From Halalkalibacillus halophilus DSM 18494 (GTDB lineage Bacteria > Bacillota > Bacilli > Bacillales > Alkalibacillaceae): 64,000 nucleotides of DNA. The stretch covers positions 39,441 to 103,440 of the forward strand of contig NZ_AUHI01000011.1 of the NCBI RefSeq assembly GCF_000423105.1, written 5' to 3'. The notes under the pieces were generated by a model that saw only the letters and a list, made by a program, of their open reading frames with translations, made no database searches and had not been told where the DNA came from. Shown in pieces: positions 32,671 through 40,713 of the stretch; position 1 is the stretch's first letter, and each line of letters starts with the position of its first letter. The position numbers were made by a program, and so were the translations under genes.

Positions 32671-33864
32671 CTACTCCATGTTGTTATTCTTAGTGAATGT
32701 ATGGATGATTCTTTCTACTCCTTCTTGAACAATTGAAGGTGGTGATGCAATATTCATGCGCATAAATAGGTTCCCACTTGTTTCACCGAAAGATTGTCCA
32801 TCATTCAGTCCAACTTTAGCTTTGGTTTGTAATAGATTTTTTATTTCTTCGTGCGACAAATCAGTCGAGCGAAAATCTAACCAGAGTAAGTACGTCCCTT
32901 CAGGCTGAAACACTCTGATGCCTGTATTACTAGTATGGAGTCTCTCAATTACGAAATCAGCATTCTTTTTAATTAATATATTAAGCTCCTCTAGCCATTG
33001 AGCTCCACTTTCATAGGATGCTTGCATTGCTACATATGCAAATGTATTAAGCATCATAATTCCTTGTTTCATTAATTGTTTATTTAATACTTCTTTTAAA
33101 TATTCATTTGGACTAATCACATAAGAACCTTGTAAACCAGCAATATTAAAAGTTTTAGATGGTGCCATTAAAGTGAATGTTAATTGTTCGATCTCTCTAC
33201 TTATACTTGCACTTGGAATGTGTTTGTTATGATCAAATGCTATGTCGGCGTGAATCTCATCAGAAAATAAGAATACATTGTACTCGATACACAAATCAGC
33301 AATTTTTTTCAATTCCTCTTTTGTCCAAACCCTTCCTACTGGGTTATGAGGACTACATAAAATAAAAGCTTTTGCCCCATTTTTGAACTGTTGCTCTAAT
33401 TGTTCAAAATTAATTTTATATTTTCCTTCGTCTATTATAAGTTCATTTTCTATTAGAGTGCGATTGTGGTTCCTAACAACAGAATAAAAAGGTGGATAGA
33501 CAGGTGGTTGAATGACAATCTGATCTCTCTCATTTGTAAAAGCTTGTACAAGTGCATGTAAAGAAGGAATTACACCTGGACTAAAGGATAGTAGTTCTGT
33601 ATTAATGGTATATTCATGTCGATTCCTGATCCAGTTTTTAATAGCCTCTATTAAATCAGGGTTGTGCATCGTGTAACCGTATAAATTATGTTCCGCTCTT
33701 TTTTGTATGGCTTCTTGAACAGCATTAGGTGCAGCTAGATCCATGTCGGCCACCCACATTGGTAAGATCTCATTCGATCCGAATAACTTTTCACGAAATT
33801 CTAATTTAACTGCTCCAGTATTTTCTCTAGATATAATGCGATTAAATTGCTCCATTGGATTCAC
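32671..33864 (-). CDS. patB: PatB/MalY-type PLP C-S lyase
   Basis: This 397-residue fold-type I PLP enzyme of the MalY/PatB subgroup has LPMWVADMDLAAPNAVQEAI at the N-terminus, SPHNPVGRVW, LFSDEIHADI and the PLP lysine in MAPSKTFNIAGLQ. Members cleave cystathionine or cysteine (beta-lyase) and some also act as aminotransferases. Neighbours do not pin down the substrate. It ends beside the sodC terminator, convergent with it. Confidence 0.9.
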   Translation of the reverse strand: MNPMEQFNRIISRENTGAVKLEFREKLFGSNEILPMWVADMDLAAPNAVQEAIQKRAEHNLYGYTMHNPDLIEAIKNWIRNRHEYTINTELLSFSPGVIPSLHALVQAFTNERDQIVIQPPVYPPFYSVVRNHNRTLIENELIIDEGKYKINFEQLEQQFKNGAKAFILCSPHNPVGRVWTKEELKKIADLCIEYNVFLFSDEIHADIAFDHNKHIPSASISREIEQLTFTLMAPSKTFNIAGLQGSYVISPNEYLKEVLNKQLMKQGIMMLNTFAYVAMQASYESGAQWLEELNILIKKNADFVIERLHTSNTGIRVFQPEGTYLLWLDFRSTDLSHEEIKNLLQTKAKVGLNDGQSFGETSGNLFMRMNIASPPSIVQEGVERIIHTFTKNNNME

Positions 33865-34117
33865 CTCTTCACCCTAGTTTACTAAAAGATAAGTCCTTAT
33901 TCGAAATAAAAGCATAAAAAAAAGGCAAAGTGCAGTGCACTTCACCAAAGGGGGAATACGAGAAAGTATTACATTATTAGGTATAACCGTTTTCAGGAAA
34001 TATAAACCTGTTTTTATAAAAAAATATACTTTTTTTAAAATAAAACCGAAAAATGAAGAAATTCTTATGTTTTTTGTCGAATTACGAGGAAGAATGTAAG
34101 GTTTTATATTTCTCTTT
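33865..34117. other. Gene-free stretch between patB and yugI
   Basis: An AT-rich gap of about 320 bases separates the divergent patB and yugI. An imperfect palindrome AAGTGCAGTGCACTT lies near 33925-33940 beside an A-run; on the minus strand it resembles a terminator but has no gene to serve. I see no coding signal. The yugI promoter occupies its right end. Confidence 0.5.
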
Positions 34118-34146
34118 TTGAATCTTTCTTTAAAATGTGGTACAAT
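34118..34146 (+). promoter_or_regulatory. Sigma-A promoter of yugI
   Basis: TTGAAT (34118-34123) and TACAAT (34141-34146) are 17 bases apart. The -10 is extended (TGGTACAAT). It lies 40 bases before the start codon. Confidence 0.72.
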
Positions 34147-34187
34147 AACGGACGGTATTAAAGAAAAGGAATCGGGAGTTGTATAGT

Positions 34188-34586
34188 ATGACAAACACAA
34201 TTGAGCAAGGTCAGGTAATCGAAGGAAAGGTTACTGGCATTCAGTCTTATGGTGCATTCGTAGAGATTGCAGAAAACAAACAAGGACTTGTGCATATTTC
34301 AGAAATTACGCACGGTTTTGTTAAAGACATTAACCAACATCTTAACGTTGGTGATGAAGTGAAGGTTAAAGTTCTAGACGCTGAAGAAAGCAAAGGGAAA
34401 TATTCTCTTTCTATTCGTGCTACAGAAGATAAACCAAAGCAACAAACAAAAGCACCACAACAAAAGAAACAAGCTTCATATGCTGCTAACACGCAAGAAG
34501 AAGCGCCAGGCTTCAACGTGTTAAAAGATAAATTAGAAGGTTGGATCGAACAGTCTAAAGAGCGCGAAGAAACGTATCGCCGCTAA
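34188..34586 (+). CDS. yugI: S1-domain general stress protein 13 (YugI)
   Basis: This 132-residue RNA-binding protein has one S1 domain at residues 8-78 (GQVIEGKVTGIQSYGAFVEI, GLVHISEITHGFV, GDEVKVKVLD), a basic Gln/Lys-rich linker and a short C-terminal helix. It matches general stress protein 13 of B. subtilis, a ribosome-associated S1 protein. ATG 34188 with CGGGAG upstream is chosen over an in-frame TTG three codons earlier. Its own promoter and terminator make it monocistronic. Confidence 0.9.
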   Translation: MTNTIEQGQVIEGKVTGIQSYGAFVEIAENKQGLVHISEITHGFVKDINQHLNVGDEVKVKVLDAEESKGKYSLSIRATEDKPKQQTKAPQQKKQASYAANTQEEAPGFNVLKDKLEGWIEQSKEREETYRR

Positions 34587-34597
34587 TTTAGATATAC

Positions 34598-34637
34598 AAA
34601 GTGCCTTAAAGATTAAATTCTTTAAGGCACTTTTTTT
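34598..34637 (+). terminator. Terminator after yugI
   Basis: A perfect 14-bp stem (AAAGTGCCTTAAAG with CTTTAAGGCACTTT) is followed by T-run. Confidence 0.95.
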
Positions 34638-34692
34638 GCACTATTTTGCTGTTTTATTCATAATGAAATAAGTTATTGAAAGGAGTTTGATT

Positions 34693-35856
34693 ATGGAGAA
34701 TTTTACATTTCACAATCCAACAAAGCTTGTATTTGGAAGAGGGCAGCTAGAAACATTGCCTACACTTATTCCTGAAAATGTGGAAAGAGTACTTGTCGTC
34801 TATGGTGGCGGTAGTATAAAGAGGAACGGTATTTACGATTCGACAGTAAAATTATTACAAGATCATGGATATGCAACATATGATTTGGCTGGAGTGGAGC
34901 CTAATCCACGCTTAAAAACGGTCCAAAAAGGTGCAGATTTATGTAAAAATGAAAATATTGATTTTGTACTAGCAGTTGGCGGAGGTAGCGTAATTGATGC
35001 ATCTAAAACCATCGCATCTGCAGCGAAATATGATGGGGACGCATGGGATCTTGTTACACGTGAAGCAGAACCCCAAGATGCTCTACCATTAGGTACGATT
35101 TTGACATTAGCGGCAACAGGTTCAGAAATGAATGCTGGTGCAGTAGTTACGAACTGGGAGACAAACGAGAAGTATGGTTGGGGATCACCTTATTCCTATC
35201 CATTATTCTCTATTTTAGACCCTGTGCATACGTATTCTGTTCCAAAAGATCAAACAGTATATGGGATGGTAGACATGATGAGTCATGTCTTAGAGCAGTA
35301 TTTCCATACACCGACTAATTCCCCTGTTCAAGATCGTATGGCAGAAGGAATTTTAAGATCGATTATTGAAACGGCGCCTAAATTATTAAATAATTTAGAG
35401 TCCTATGAGCATCGTGAAACAATTATGTATGCTGGAACGATGGCATTTAACGGTATTCTCCAAATGGGTTACCGTGGTGATTGGGCAACTCATAATATGG
35501 AACATGCCGTTTCAGCCGTATATGATATCCCACACGCTGGTGGATTATCGATTTTATTCCCTAACTGGATGAAACACAATATGCATGTGAATACAGAAAG
35601 ATTCAAGCAATTAGCAGTAAGAGTGTTTGGTGTTAATCCTGAAGGTAAAACAGATGATGAAGTGGCGCTTGAAGGTATTGAACGTCTAAGCAAATTCTGG
35701 AGTGCATTAGGTGCACCGACACGTTTAGCTGACTATGATATTGATGACTCTCAGATTGAATTAATGGTTGATCGTGCTATGAAACGTGGACCATTTGGTA
35801 ATTTCACGAAACTTCATGAAGGCGACGTACGTAGTATTTTACAAATGTCCCTATAA
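34693..35856 (+). CDS. yugJ: Iron-containing alcohol (butanol-type) dehydrogenase
   Basis: This 387-residue group III metal-dependent alcohol dehydrogenase has an NAD(P) site in AVGGGSVIDASKTIA and metal-ligand motifs including GMVDMMSHVLEQYF and HNMEHAVSAVYDIPHAGGL. The closest type is the NAD(P)H-dependent butanol dehydrogenase group (YugJ/YugK/BdhA), which reduces aldehydes. The ATG at 34693 is preferred over TTG 34687, with AAAGGAG seven bases before. The gene follows the yugI terminator closely. Confidence 0.9.
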   Translation: MENFTFHNPTKLVFGRGQLETLPTLIPENVERVLVVYGGGSIKRNGIYDSTVKLLQDHGYATYDLAGVEPNPRLKTVQKGADLCKNENIDFVLAVGGGSVIDASKTIASAAKYDGDAWDLVTREAEPQDALPLGTILTLAATGSEMNAGAVVTNWETNEKYGWGSPYSYPLFSILDPVHTYSVPKDQTVYGMVDMMSHVLEQYFHTPTNSPVQDRMAEGILRSIIETAPKLLNNLESYEHRETIMYAGTMAFNGILQMGYRGDWATHNMEHAVSAVYDIPHAGGLSILFPNWMKHNMHVNTERFKQLAVRVFGVNPEGKTDDEVALEGIERLSKFWSALGAPTRLADYDIDDSQIELMVDRAMKRGPFGNFTKLHEGDVRSILQMSL

Positions 35857-35867
35857 ATTTTAACAGG

Positions 35868-35897
35868 AAAACCTGCCGAATTTGGCAGGTTTTTTTA
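35868..35897 (+). terminator. Terminator after the alcohol dehydrogenase gene
   Basis: AAAACCTGCC (35868-35877) pairs with GGCAGGTTTT, and seven T follow. Confidence 0.93.
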
Positions 35898-35910
35898 TAA
35901 TTATAAAGTT

Positions 35911-36080
35911 ACGCGCAGCTATTCCTGCTGAAAGCGCAGCGACAAAACTGAGCGCGCAGCTAACCCTGTTGAAGGCGCAGCAACAAACTGAGCGCGCAGC
36001 TAACCCTGCTGAAGGCGCAGCGGCATAACTGAGCGCGCAGCTAACCCTGCTGAAAGCGCAGCGACATAATTTAGCGCACC
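35911..36080. repeat. Phased 20-bp repeat array, GCGCAG core
   Basis: GCGCAG cores occur at 35913, 35934, 35954, 35975, 35994, 36015, 36035 and 36056, with GCGCAC at 36074. Units alternate two spacers (CTAACCCTGCTGAAG and CGACATAACTGAGC types), giving a higher-order repeat of 40-41 bp. The tract is much richer in G+C than its surroundings. It starts 14 bases after the terminator of the upstream gene. Confidence 0.92.
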
Positions 36081-36098
36081 AATGAATCCAATTCACAC

Positions 36099-36155
36099 GA
36101 AAAGTGCAGTCTATTACAGGGCCAATTTAGTCGCTTAATCTCAATTCATTGTTAT
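36099..36155. repeat. Remnant of the dispersed palindromic element
   Basis: GAAAAGTGCAGTCTATTACAGG and the following CCAATTTAGTCGC...ATTGTT align with the right half of copies 1 and 2 (GGAAAGCGCAGTCTATTTCAGG, GAGTTAGTCGC, ATTGTT). The left half is missing, so the palindrome cannot form. It abuts the GCGCAG array. Confidence 0.72.
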
Positions 36156-36194
36156 ACTATTCGCAATCGAAAAAAACACAACACATTCTTAAGC

Positions 36195-37169
36195 TTAAGG
36201 TTCAAGAATTAGTTTACCTGTAGTTTTTCTTGATTCCAGATCGCGATGGCAAGTTGCTACCTCTTCGAGTGGATACACGCCACCGATTGTAATGGACAAT
36301 TGACCATCTGCTGCAAGTTTCATAATCTCAGATAAGCTAGAAGCGAGAAGGTCAGGTCTTCTCATAATTTGTGGTAAAAAGAAACCATTAACTGTTTTGT
36401 TTTCTTTCATTAATTCAAACGGACTAAAGGTAGGTAGTTCTCCACTCGCTGCTCCATAAAAGACTAATCTTCCAAATGTTGCGAGGAGCTCTAACGTTTG
36501 ATTGAAGATTTCGCCCCCAACCATTTCTAAAGCCACATCGACGCCATCTCCATTTGTTATGTCCATAATTTCTTGCTTCCATGTGTCTTGTGTGTAGTCG
36601 ACTGTGTAATCTGCTCCCATATCCATGGCAAGTTGTCTTTTTTCAGGTCTGCTTGCTGTTGCAATAATAGTTCCAGCCTTAAAATACTTAGCAAGTTGAA
36701 CAGCTAATGTACCTACACCTCCAGCAGCTGCATGGATTAAAATCGTTTCATTAGGTTTCATTTGACCCATTGTTTGTATCGTATGGTAGGCCGTCAAACC
36801 TTGTAATGGTAAGGCAACTGCCTGTTTGTCGGATAAACCATCAGGAATTGGGATTACAAATTGTGCGGAAATAGTTACATATTCGCTATATGCTCCCTGG
36901 TCAATCAACGAAACAACTTTATCCCCTATATTAAGATTGGTCACTTGATCCCCACATGCAACGACTTCTCCAGCAACTTCTGAACCTGGTGTGAACGGTA
37001 AAGGCGTTGGAATGACATATTGGTCTTGACGACGCATGGTATCCGCAAAGTTCACTCCAATACTGGTTACTTTAATTAAAACTTCATCGGTATTTGGTTG
37101 TGGTTGCTCCTTTTCAGAGAGTGTTAAAACCTCTGGACCACCAAATTCGGTAATATTTATATATTTCAT
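36195..37169 (-). CDS. Zinc-independent MDR oxidoreductase (quinone reductase type)
   Basis: This 324-residue medium-chain dehydrogenase/reductase has an N-terminal GroES-like domain (TPGSEVAGEVVACGDQV) and an NADPH Rossmann domain (LIHAAAGGVGTLAVQLAKYF). It lacks the structural-zinc cysteine cluster and matches quinone oxidoreductase types. Substrate is probably a quinone or enone. ATG 37169 is preferred (AAAGGAG upstream on the minus strand) to a TTG two codons earlier. It is convergent with the repeat region at 35.9-36.2 kb. Confidence 0.88.
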   Translation of the reverse strand: MKYINITEFGGPEVLTLSEKEQPQPNTDEVLIKVTSIGVNFADTMRRQDQYVIPTPLPFTPGSEVAGEVVACGDQVTNLNIGDKVVSLIDQGAYSEYVTISAQFVIPIPDGLSDKQAVALPLQGLTAYHTIQTMGQMKPNETILIHAAAGGVGTLAVQLAKYFKAGTIIATASRPEKRQLAMDMGADYTVDYTQDTWKQEIMDITNGDGVDVALEMVGGEIFNQTLELLATFGRLVFYGAASGELPTFSPFELMKENKTVNGFFLPQIMRRPDLLASSLSEIMKLAADGQLSITIGGVYPLEEVATCHRDLESRKTTGKLILEP

Positions 37170-37303
37170 CTTCAAAACAACTCCTTTTCTAAAACTATGT
37201 CTTTAGAATAAAGGAGTTAAATAAGGCATGCAAAAATTTCCGTAATGATGAGCGGTAAAATGAGCACATTATAGATTATATCGACTTACGTGGAGGTGAG
37301 AAT

Positions 37304-37720
37304 TTGGAACAATTATCGTCTGGTATTGAAAATCAAGATTATACGTTTGAGCCCTTGGAAGAAGTGCTTGGGAAGTTTGGGTTGACAATTGGTGGTAACT
37401 GGGAATACGATCATGCTTACTTTGACTATTTATTAGACCAAACGGATGAAAAATATACCCACTTGCGAATACCGGTTAATGCAGAAATTGGTCAAATAGG
37501 AGAAAAAGATGCCCATGTCCGTATAGGAAAACCATTTGTCTTATCACATCAATTTGAAGCTGGTATTGATCAACAAGGTGATTCTGGAAATTTCCAAGCT
37601 AGTATTAACCAATTTGCCTCTCCAGTTAACCCTGATGCTGAGATTGAGGCACGGTTAATTACCCGTGCAGAAGAGGTATTATTAGAAGTAGAGAAATTTC
37701 TACTGTCCAATCGATTCTAG
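37304..37720 (+). CDS. yugN: YugN-like family protein
   Basis: This 138-residue cytoplasmic protein of the YugN family is identifiable from FGLTIGGNWEYDHAYFDYLLD and HLRIPVNAEIGQ, and from its place next to yugO as in B. subtilis. No function is known. The start is TTG at 37304 directly after GGAGGTGA; no ATG is in range. Its 3' end overlaps the convergent yugO by 21 bases. Confidence 0.83.
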   Translation: MEQLSSGIENQDYTFEPLEEVLGKFGLTIGGNWEYDHAYFDYLLDQTDEKYTHLRIPVNAEIGQIGEKDAHVRIGKPFVLSHQFEAGIDQQGDSGNFQASINQFASPVNPDAEIEARLITRAEEVLLEVEKFLLSNRF

Positions 37721-38704
37721 AATAATTAGTTGATCATTTTTTACAACTTTCATCTTAGCTTTTGGATTGATAATTATTTCGTTTTCTCTTTGAATGCCAA
37801 CAAGGATCTTGTCTTTTTTTATTAACGTTTGAACAATACTTTCAATAGACTGTCCTGTAAAATCATCTCCTACATGAAGCAATTGAAAATGTTGTTCAGA
37901 GAGGATTGCCATCATATATTCAAATGCACGGTTGACATGGTTTCCAGTTAATTCATGATACAGCAGGGTGCTTGTTGATTCATTGGTACAAATCACCTCA
38001 GTTGCTCCAGCTCTTCTTGCGTTCAAAAGTTGATTTTTAGTAAGTATTTCAACAAAGATAGGTAGGTCTTCGTGTAAACCTCTTGCAGTGATAGTGAGCA
38101 GTATGGAGTGAATGTCTGCATCTTTTTCTAATTTCGTTTGATCTGAGGTAATAATAATTTTTTTTGCATCTTTGATTGCAGCTCTGTGCCACGTCTCATC
38201 AATTGCTGGGTCCCCTTTCACAAAATGAACGTAACGATCATTCATTGGGTTTTTCTCAAGAGATTCATCCATCAATAAAATGGTAACTTTTTCCTCATAT
38301 TTTGTTTGGATAAGGTGTATCAGGTTTTTGGTACGTTCATTCCACCCGACTAAAATATAATGACCAGCTCCATGATAATCCATTTTCCCTTTATTAAAAT
38401 TTTCTTCCTGTTTTACGGTGCCGCTAGAAATTGTCACCATGTAAAAGGTAAGCAAACCTCCCCCAGCTAAGATAAGTAAAATTGTAAAAAGCCTTCCTGG
38501 AATGGATTGGGGAACAAAGTCACCATAACCTACTGTCGCACCAGTAATGAAAGCCCACCAAATCCCATCAAACACATTCGGGAATTCGTTCGGCTCGATT
38601 AAATGGATCAAGTAGCCAAATAAGGTCATAAGTAACAAAACAGTCGCCAGTAAGCGGATAAAAATTGGTATTTGGAAATAGCTACGCCAGAGCCTATAAA
38701 TCAT
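37700..38704 (-). CDS. yugO: Potassium channel with RCK domain (YugO)
   Basis: This 334-residue channel has two transmembrane segments flanking a pore with selectivity filter TVGYGD (residues 57-62), then a cytoplasmic RCK (TrkA-N-like) domain from about residue 110 (ILVGWNERTKNLIHLIQ) and a TrkA-C-like end. B. subtilis YugO releases potassium and mediates electrical signalling in biofilms. The ribosome site AAGGAGGC precedes the ATG. It overlaps yugN tail to tail, so the two transcripts would be antisense at their ends. Confidence 0.9.
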   Translation of the reverse strand: MIYRLWRSYFQIPIFIRLLATVLLLMTLFGYLIHLIEPNEFPNVFDGIWWAFITGATVGYGDFVPQSIPGRLFTILLILAGGGLLTFYMVTISSGTVKQEENFNKGKMDYHGAGHYILVGWNERTKNLIHLIQTKYEEKVTILLMDESLEKNPMNDRYVHFVKGDPAIDETWHRAAIKDAKKIIITSDQTKLEKDADIHSILLTITARGLHEDLPIFVEILTKNQLLNARRAGATEVICTNESTSTLLYHELTGNHVNRAFEYMMAILSEQHFQLLHVGDDFTGQSIESIVQTLIKKDKILVGIQRENEIIINPKAKMKVVKNDQLIILESIGQ

Positions 38705-38768
38705 TCTTTTGCCTCCTTATTAACTAAAGGATAGTTTCACCAAAAAAAAGTTTCTTATAAGCAGGCAT

Positions 38769-38801
38769 AAAAAAACTCCCTAGATTTATATCTAGAGAGC
38801 C
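38769..38801 (-). terminator. Terminator after the DksA-like gene
   Basis: CTCCCTAGAT pairs with ATCTAGAGAG (one mismatch), with the T-run on the minus-strand transcript. It follows the minus-strand gene at 38807. Confidence 0.85.
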
Positions 38802-38806
38802 ATTCA

Positions 38807-39148
38807 TTATATTTTTTCTCTTGCAGTAGGCATTGCCTTTAAACGTTCCGGATCAATTGGTTCCCCTGTACGTTCACAAATTCCATATGTCCCGTCTTTC
38901 ATTTTTTGAAGGGCATGATCTACTTCCTCTAACTGTTCTTTCGCCTTATAGTACAAAGTTGTATCTTTTTCTCGTTCAAACATTTCTGTACCAGAGTCAC
39001 CGGGATGTTCTGTATCTACTGAGTTTAATTCTCCTACTGATTCTTCTAGGAATGCTCCGTCACTTTTAAATTGCTCCAGTTGTTTTTGCAATCTTTCCTT
39101 TTCGTCATGAAGTTGTTTTTCTAAAGCTTTCAACGTCTCTTGTTCCAT
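38807..39148 (-). CDS. TraR/DksA-family protein with degenerate zinc finger
   Basis: This 113-residue protein has an N-terminal coiled coil (residues 1-35, EKQLHDEKERLQKQLEQFK) and the C-terminal DksA/TraR segment GTYGICERTGEPIDPERLKA. Only one of the four usual zinc cysteines is present, so a zinc finger is unlikely to form. It is similar to YteA/YocK-type Bacillus proteins of unknown role. It starts 13 bases after the thioesterase gene and is probably in an operon with it and menA. Confidence 0.83.
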   Translation of the reverse strand: MEQETLKALEKQLHDEKERLQKQLEQFKSDGAFLEESVGELNSVDTEHPGDSGTEMFEREKDTTLYYKAKEQLEEVDHALQKMKDGTYGICERTGEPIDPERLKAMPTAREKI

Positions 39149-39161
39149 GCTATCACCTCAT

Positions 39162-39548
39162 TTATTTAGATTGATCAACGACTCCGATTGTACAACGAGA
39201 AGTTGAAATTAACTGATCTTGTTCATTTCTCATTTGAATCTCCCATACCATCGTCATTCTGCCAATATGAATGGGGGTAGCAGTAGCAAATAAAGTTCCC
39301 TCACGCATACTTCTAACATGGTTGGCATTAATTTCGATACCAAAAACTTGCTTCTCACTAGGGTCCACATTTAGAAAGGATCCGATACTTGCAGCTGATT
39401 CGGCTAAAACGACGGAAGCTCCTCCATGTAAGTATCCCATTGGTTGGTGTACAGTTGGTGAAACTGGCATGGATAAAACAACCTTATCCTTTGTTAATTC
39501 CACGGTCTCTATTCCTAACGTTTCCATTAATGTGTTTTGAAATTCCAT
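39162..39548 (-). CDS. Hotdog thioesterase, candidate DHNA-CoA thioesterase (MenI)
   Basis: This 128-residue PaaI/YuxO-type hotdog thioesterase has the active-site pattern HQPMGYLHGGASVVLAESAAS. It lies 48 bases downstream of menA on the same strand, and beside the main men cluster. Because menaquinone synthesis needs a 1,4-dihydroxy-2-naphthoyl-CoA thioesterase between MenB and MenA, this is a good candidate for that step. The assignment is inferred from context and family. Confidence 0.85.
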   Translation of the reverse strand: MEFQNTLMETLGIETVELTKDKVVLSMPVSPTVHQPMGYLHGGASVVLAESAASIGSFLNVDPSEKQVFGIEINANHVRSMREGTLFATATPIHIGRMTMVWEIQMRNEQDQLISTSRCTIGVVDQSK

Positions 39549-39596
39549 TAAATTGCTCCTTCAATTTAGGGTATTTATGCATGTGCATTTTCTGAA

Positions 39597-40526
39597 TTAA
39601 AAAAGCTTTTCTAGTAGAAAACTTAGGCCGAATAAAAAGCCAAATATGGTATTCATCTGTGCGGTGTACTTCATCCCAGGCATCATCTTTAAAGGTGTTG
39701 TGTTAGCCTTGAAAGTTTGGTATGCCTTTAAAGCCTTCATCCCACTTAATAAAGTAATAAGCGCAAAGATCGGAACCACATCTAAAAGGATTAAAAGGAA
39801 GGTAAATAGAAAAGCGAATAGGAAAAATGCTAAAAGAATATTAATCGCTTTATTTCTACCAACGAGAATGGCAAGCGTTTTTCTACCGTTTTCTTGGTCC
39901 CCTTTAAGGTCTCTAATATTGTTAGCAAGTAAAATTGCTCCGATTAATAATGCAGGTGGTATCGATATCAGTACAATAGTCCAGTTCACCGTTTCTAATT
40001 GAATAAAATAACTGATTCCTATAATTACAGTACCCATAAAGAAACCTGCAAATAATTCTCCAAATGGAGAGTATGCTATTGGATAAGGTCCTCCAGTATA
40101 TAAATAACCAAATAACATGGAAACTAAACCAATGACGGCAATCCAAAAGGTTGTTTCTAAACAAATATAAAATCCTAATAGTACAGCAATTCCATAAAAG
40201 ATAAATGCTAAATTACGAACTTTAATGGGGTGAATTCCATCTCTAACAATCGTTCCACCTATACCAACTGATTCTTCTGTATCCAAACCTTTTACATAAT
40301 CATAGTACTCGTTAAACATATTAGTGGCTGATTGAATCAACATGGAAGCTAGTAACATTGCTATAAATAATCCGATATGTATGGGTGATTCTAACAGTGC
40401 TGCCATGGTACCAATAAACACAGGGACAAAAGAGGCAGTCAGCGTATGGGGTCTTAACATTCTCCACCAAACCTGAAAGCTACTCTTTTCCCCTTGTTGG
40501 CCTTGTATGGATTGTTCTGATTGCAT
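39597..40526 (-). CDS. menA: 1,4-dihydroxy-2-naphthoate polyprenyltransferase MenA
   Basis: This 309-residue UbiA-family prenyltransferase has about nine membrane segments and the first aspartate-rich motif NMFNEYYDYVKGLDTEES; the second is LANNIRDLKGDQENGRKT. It attaches the isoprenoid tail to DHNA at the membrane. Start MQSEQSIQ is chosen (AGAGAGGA upstream) in place of an in-frame ATG 36 codons earlier. It is divergent from menF, so both halves of the pathway share one regulatory gap. Confidence 0.93.
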   Translation of the reverse strand: MQSEQSIQGQQGEKSSFQVWWRMLRPHTLTASFVPVFIGTMAALLESPIHIGLFIAMLLASMLIQSATNMFNEYYDYVKGLDTEESVGIGGTIVRDGIHPIKVRNLAFIFYGIAVLLGFYICLETTFWIAVIGLVSMLFGYLYTGGPYPIAYSPFGELFAGFFMGTVIIGISYFIQLETVNWTIVLISIPPALLIGAILLANNIRDLKGDQENGRKTLAILVGRNKAINILLAFFLFAFLFTFLLILLDVVPIFALITLLSGMKALKAYQTFKANTTPLKMMPGMKYTAQMNTIFGFLFGLSFLLEKLF

Positions 40527-40676
40527 GCTTTCATTCCTCTCTTTTACCGTTACTAGCATTAGTTTAGATAACCGTTTATGTTGTGTCAATCTAACCGTTT
40601 TGTGTTCTTCTTGTCGTAACGGGAAAAAAGTCATAAAATAAGGGATAGGGTTTAATTTATATATACGAAAAAGTTG

Positions 40677-40698
40677 TTAACTATACAATTATAGTTAA
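40677..40698 (+). promoter_or_regulatory. Perfect 9-bp inverted repeat before menF
   Basis: TTAACTATA (40677-40685) and TATAGTTAA (40690-40698) flank CAAT, two bases before the menF Shine-Dalgarno region. It includes a -10-like TATACAAT. It may be an operator or a short leader hairpin. Confidence 0.5.
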
Positions 40699-40713
40699 AA
40701 CGGAGGAACGACC

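Noticed and set aside
33874..34200. Minus-strand frame of 108 codons upstream of yugI
   Set aside because: It runs through the yugI promoter and start and has no ribosome site or recognisable protein character.
3291..36080. CRISPR arrays as an explanation for the phased repeats
   Set aside because: Units are only 20-21 bp with six- to nine-base degenerate cores and no conserved long repeats or unique spacers, and no cas genes are present.
35860..36096. Minus-strand frame of 78 codons rich in Cys, Ala and Ser
   Set aside because: It simply translates the GCGCAG repeats; there is no ribosome site and composition is unlike real proteins.
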